Shown piece after piece: positions 3,599 to 6,050 of a DNA stretch of 6,050 nt. The notes below the pieces were generated by a model that had not been told where the DNA came from, made no database searches, and saw only the letters and a program-made list of their open reading frames with translations. The stretch is taken from assembly GCA_021813195.1 (NCBI GenBank), contig JAKALI010000272.1:1-6050 (forward strand), read 5' to 3'. Both the position numbers and the translations under genes were made by a program. Numbering within the stretch: position 1 is the stretch's first letter; every line of letters begins with the position of its first letter. The DNA is from Pseudomonadota bacterium (GTDB lineage: Bacteria; Pseudomonadota; Alphaproteobacteria; Rhizobiales; Hyphomicrobiaceae).

Positions 3599-6050
3599 TC
3601 AATCCCGATCGAGGCGCCGCTGCCACCATCCTCGACGCACGGGCGCGGGCTGTGCCTCGCTCACTTCCATTCCGGTCTCATCTATGCCGACAACGACCCG
3701 CTCAATGCGGGGCTCACTCGCGCCGACCTCGAGCCGTCTGCGCCGCGCGAGGCGGGCATCATCCTCGTCCGAATTCGCTCTCGTTTGCACGGGGCTGGCC
3801 GGTTCAGACTTCAACGGTTCGGTTCGCGCAGGTTCGTCGATTGTCGGTGGTGTTGCCGACACCTGTAAAGCCGCCCTCTCGTCCTGGTCTCGCTCCTCCC
3901 AACGGCTCGTAGCCGGCCCGCTGTCGGACGCAGACGTCTCCCCGGAAAAGCTGTCCCCGGCGGCATCTTGAAAGGGCACCGCGCCTGAAAAGTCGTCGAT
4001 GAACTCCTCGGTCACATGAGATACCCGATCAGGGAAGCGCGACGCATTTGAAGCCTCACCGTTTCGCGCACCCTCACCCCCGTCGCGACCTCGGCCCCGG
4101 CGGCCACCGCGCCGTCCGCGCCGGCGCCTCCGGCTCCCGCGCTCCTCGCCAGTCCGCGACCCTTCATGCGGGTTCTCGCGCGGGCCAGCGGGACCGCGAG
4201 TTGCCAGCGGTTCCGCGTCATCGAGGTCTGGCATTTCTGCGCTGACCGATTGGCTAAGGTCCTCGTCGAAGTCGTCACCCTCATCAACTGTGAATGCAGC
4301 GGGCTCCAACATGTGCGGACCCAACCGGGCGCCGCGACCCAGAGCCTCCTCGCGTCCGCCCCGCTCGCCATCGCGCCGACCTCGTCGCCGGCGCCTGCGG
4401 CGACCGCGCCCCACCTCTTCGCGCTTTTCAAGGCTGACCGAAACGGCTTCGCGATCCTTATCATCGTTGTCGGGAGGAAGGACGTCCGCACGCCCCGGTT
4501 CCCGAGAGGTCTCGGGATCCTCACCTTCGAATCCCCAATCCATGTTGACCGCGGCTCGTTCCGGTCTTCGTAACGTATCCGTGCGCTGCGCACCCTTCTC
4601 GATCGTGAACGTGGCGCCCTGCATCTTGTCGCTCGCTTGGATGGTGATCGACACACCATGTCGGGCCTCCATCTCATTCACATAACGGCGCTTGTTATTA
4701 AGGATATAGAGTGCGACGCTGACGGTCGTCGTCGCCACGAGGGACTCCGGCCGCCCCGCCATGAGAGCGTCTTCCAGACCGCGCAGCACCGCAAGCGAGA
4801 CACTCTCCGTGGACCGAATGATACCGGTGCCCTGGCAGTGGGGACATTGAGAAGTCGAGCCCTCCAGCACGCCGGTCCGCAGACGCTGACGCGACATTTC
4901 CATCAGTCCGAAGTGACTGATGCGGCCAAGCTGAATGCGCGCACGATCGAACCGCAGAGCCTCCTTAAGGCGACGCTCGACGGCGCGATTGTTGCGCTTC
5001 TCTTCCATGTCGATGAAATCGATGACGATCAGCCCGGCAAGATCGCGTAGCTTGAGCTGGCGGGCGATTTCGTCGGCCGCTTCCAAATTGGTATTAAAAG
5101 CGGTCTCCTCAATGGAGAATTCGCGCGTCGACTTTCCGGAATTGACGTCGATGGCAACGAGCGCTTCGGTCTGGTTGATGACCAGATAGCCACCCGACCG
5201 CAGCGTGACATAGGGGCTGAACATGGCGTTCAGCTGGCGTTCGATACCATATTTGATGAACAGGGGCTCGGGGCCCGTGTGCAGCACGACGTTCTTGGCA
5301 TGACTCGGCATGAGCATGCGCATGAAATCTTTGGCCTCCCGATGGGCCTCCTCGCCAGCGACGATGATTTCCTCGATGTCTTTATTGTAGAGATCGCGGA
5401 TCGATCGCTTGATGAGATCCCCTTCTTCGTAGACGAGGCTCGGCGCCGTGGACTGTAGCGTCAGTTCACGCACGCTTTCCCATAGCCTGAGCAAGTATTC
5501 GTAATCGCGCTTGATTTCCTGGCGCGTGCGGGCGGCACCTGCCGTGCGTATGATGAGCCCCATGCCCTCCGGCACATCGAGCTCCGCCGCGATCTCCTTG
5601 AGACGCTTGCGGTCGGCGGGGTTGGTAATTTTGCGGCTGATCCCGCCGCCACGGGCCGTATTCGGCATCAGCACCGTGTACCGACCGGCGAGCGAGAGAT
5701 ATGTCGTCAGCGCCGCGCCCTTATTTCCGCGCTCTTCCTTGACAACTTGGACGAGGACAACCTGACGCCGCTTGATGACTTCTTGGATCTTGTAACTGCG
5801 CGGACGCCGACGCGGGCGTTCCGGCAGTTCCTCAAGAGCGTCTTCGGCGCCCGTTTGTTCGACCGTCTCGGTATCGGCTGCGCCATTCACAACCTCCTCG
5901 ACCGCCTCGTTTTCTACCAGACCGATGGGTTCTGGTAGGTCGGTGAGGATTTCCTCCTCCGAGCCTGCGAACTCCGCGCGATCAGCGGCAACGCCACGAT
6001 CGTCAAAACCCATGCTTCGCTCTGAGACCATATCGTCCGCCGGTGTGACA
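3599..6050 (-). CDS. rne: Ribonuclease E, 5' end outside the window
   Basis: Endoribonuclease that starts mRNA decay and processes rRNA and tRNA precursors, and the scaffold of the RNA degradosome. The frame is open to the window edge, so the ATG at 6029-6031 is internal; the N-terminus and first part of the S1 domain are missing. Numbering from that Met (810 aa): acidic low-complexity insertion at about 20-70; end of S1 at about 80-122 (KEERGNKGAALTTYLSLAG); 5'-sensor/RNase H-like region (GGISRK, PEGMGLIIRTAG); DNase I-like catalytic part with Asp295 (VAIDVNSGKSTRE) and Asp338 (IVIDFIDM), equivalent to E. coli Asp303 and Asp346; Zn-link CPHC at 396-399; small domain to about 485; then a disordered, charged tail with Arg-rich tracts near 540-553 and 631-649 and an acidic block between them. 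The extreme C-terminus has VRRGWWQRRL, like the PNPase-binding peptide of Caulobacter RNase E. Catalytic residues are intact. Length and the internal insertion favour RNase E over RNase G. Confidence 0.97.
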   Translation of the reverse strand, partial: VTPADDMVSERSMGFDDRGVAADRAEFAGSEEEILTDLPEPIGLVENEAVEEVVNGAADTETVEQTGAEDALEELPERPRRRPRSYKIQEVIKRRQVVLVQVVKEERGNKGAALTTYLSLAGRYTVLMPNTARGGGISRKITNPADRKRLKEIAAELDVPEGMGLIIRTAGAARTRQEIKRDYEYLLRLWESVRELTLQSTAPSLVYEEGDLIKRSIRDLYNKDIEEIIVAGEEAHREAKDFMRMLMPSHAKNVVLHTGPEPLFIKYGIERQLNAMFSPYVTLRSGGYLVINQTEALVAIDVNSGKSTREFSIEETAFNTNLEAADEIARQLKLRDLAGLIVIDFIDMEEKRNNRAVERRLKEALRFDRARIQLGRISHFGLMEMSRQRLRTGVLEGSTSQCPHCQGTGIIRSTESVSLAVLRGLEDALMAGRPESLVATTTVSVALYILNNKRRYVNEMEARHGVSITIQASDKMQGATFTIEKGAQRTDTLRRPERAAVNMDWGFEGEDPETSREPGRADVLPPDNDDKDREAVSVSLEKREEVGRGRRRRRRRGRRDGERGGREEALGRGARLGPHMLEPAAFTVDEGDDFDEDLSQSVSAEMPDLDDAEPLATRGPAGPRENPHEGSRTGEERGSRRRRRGRRGGRRGRGRDGGEGARNGEASNASRFPDRVSHVTEEFIDDFSGAVPFQDAAGDSFSGETSASDSGPATSRWEERDQDERAALQVSATPPTIDEPARTEPLKSEPASPVQTRANSDEDDARLARRRRLEVGASEPRIERVVVGIDETGMEVSEAQPAPVRRGWWQRRLDRD

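Noticed and set aside
4085..4414. GC-rich repetitive stretch as a DNA repeat or mobile-element trace
   Set aside because: The repetition comes from Arg and Gly codons in the rne tail; the frame is intact and there are no terminal repeats.
4012..4677. 221-aa Arg/Ala-rich frame on the minus strand inside rne
   Set aside because: Out-of-frame reading of the Arg-rich rne tail; the rne frame continues through it with conserved ends.

Overview
The window reads as ordinary core chromosome of a GC-rich alphaproteobacterium, most likely in the Hyphomicrobiales (Rhizobiales) or a close relative. The basis is protein style: an RNase E with an acidic insertion near its S1 domain and a C-terminal GWW tip, and a rhizobial-type M15 peptidase. 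I cannot name the genus. All four genes lie on the minus strand, so transcription runs from high to low coordinates.

Layout in transcription order: (1) 6050-3599, rne, with its 5' end outside the window, followed by a textbook intrinsic terminator at 3538-3570. (2) A gap of about 350 bp (3248-3598) with no convincing gene; it holds the rne terminator, an 8-bp inverted repeat and the leader of the next gene. (3) 3247-2645, a secreted M15-type zinc peptidase-like protein, followed by a hairpin at 2582-2605. (4) 2469-1009, a periplasmic M48 metalloprotease with a TPR tail, BepA/YfgC-like. (5) 932-75, a membrane-anchored DsbA-family oxidoreductase with a ScsC-like N-terminal helical region. The last 74 bp (1-74) hold no gene I can support.

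The three genes after rne all encode exported proteins: a peptidoglycan-type peptidase, a protease/chaperone of outer-membrane assembly type, and a thiol oxidoreductase. The last two are 76 bp apart on one strand and may be co-transcribed. In E. coli, BepA and DsbA both act on maturation of the disulfide-containing outer-membrane protein LptD, so a shared role in envelope protein quality control is plausible here, but that is inference. rne is separated from them by its terminator and is functionally unrelated.

I found no mobile element, CRISPR array, tRNA, rRNA or defence system, and nothing I would call a new system. The observations most worth checking are the alternating charge blocks and GWW tip of RNase E, the CxxC at the very C-terminus of the DsbA-like protein, the very basic linker and unclear catalytic residue of the M15 protein, and the inverted repeat in the 350-bp gap. 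Two start codons are moved downstream on ribosome-binding-site evidence.
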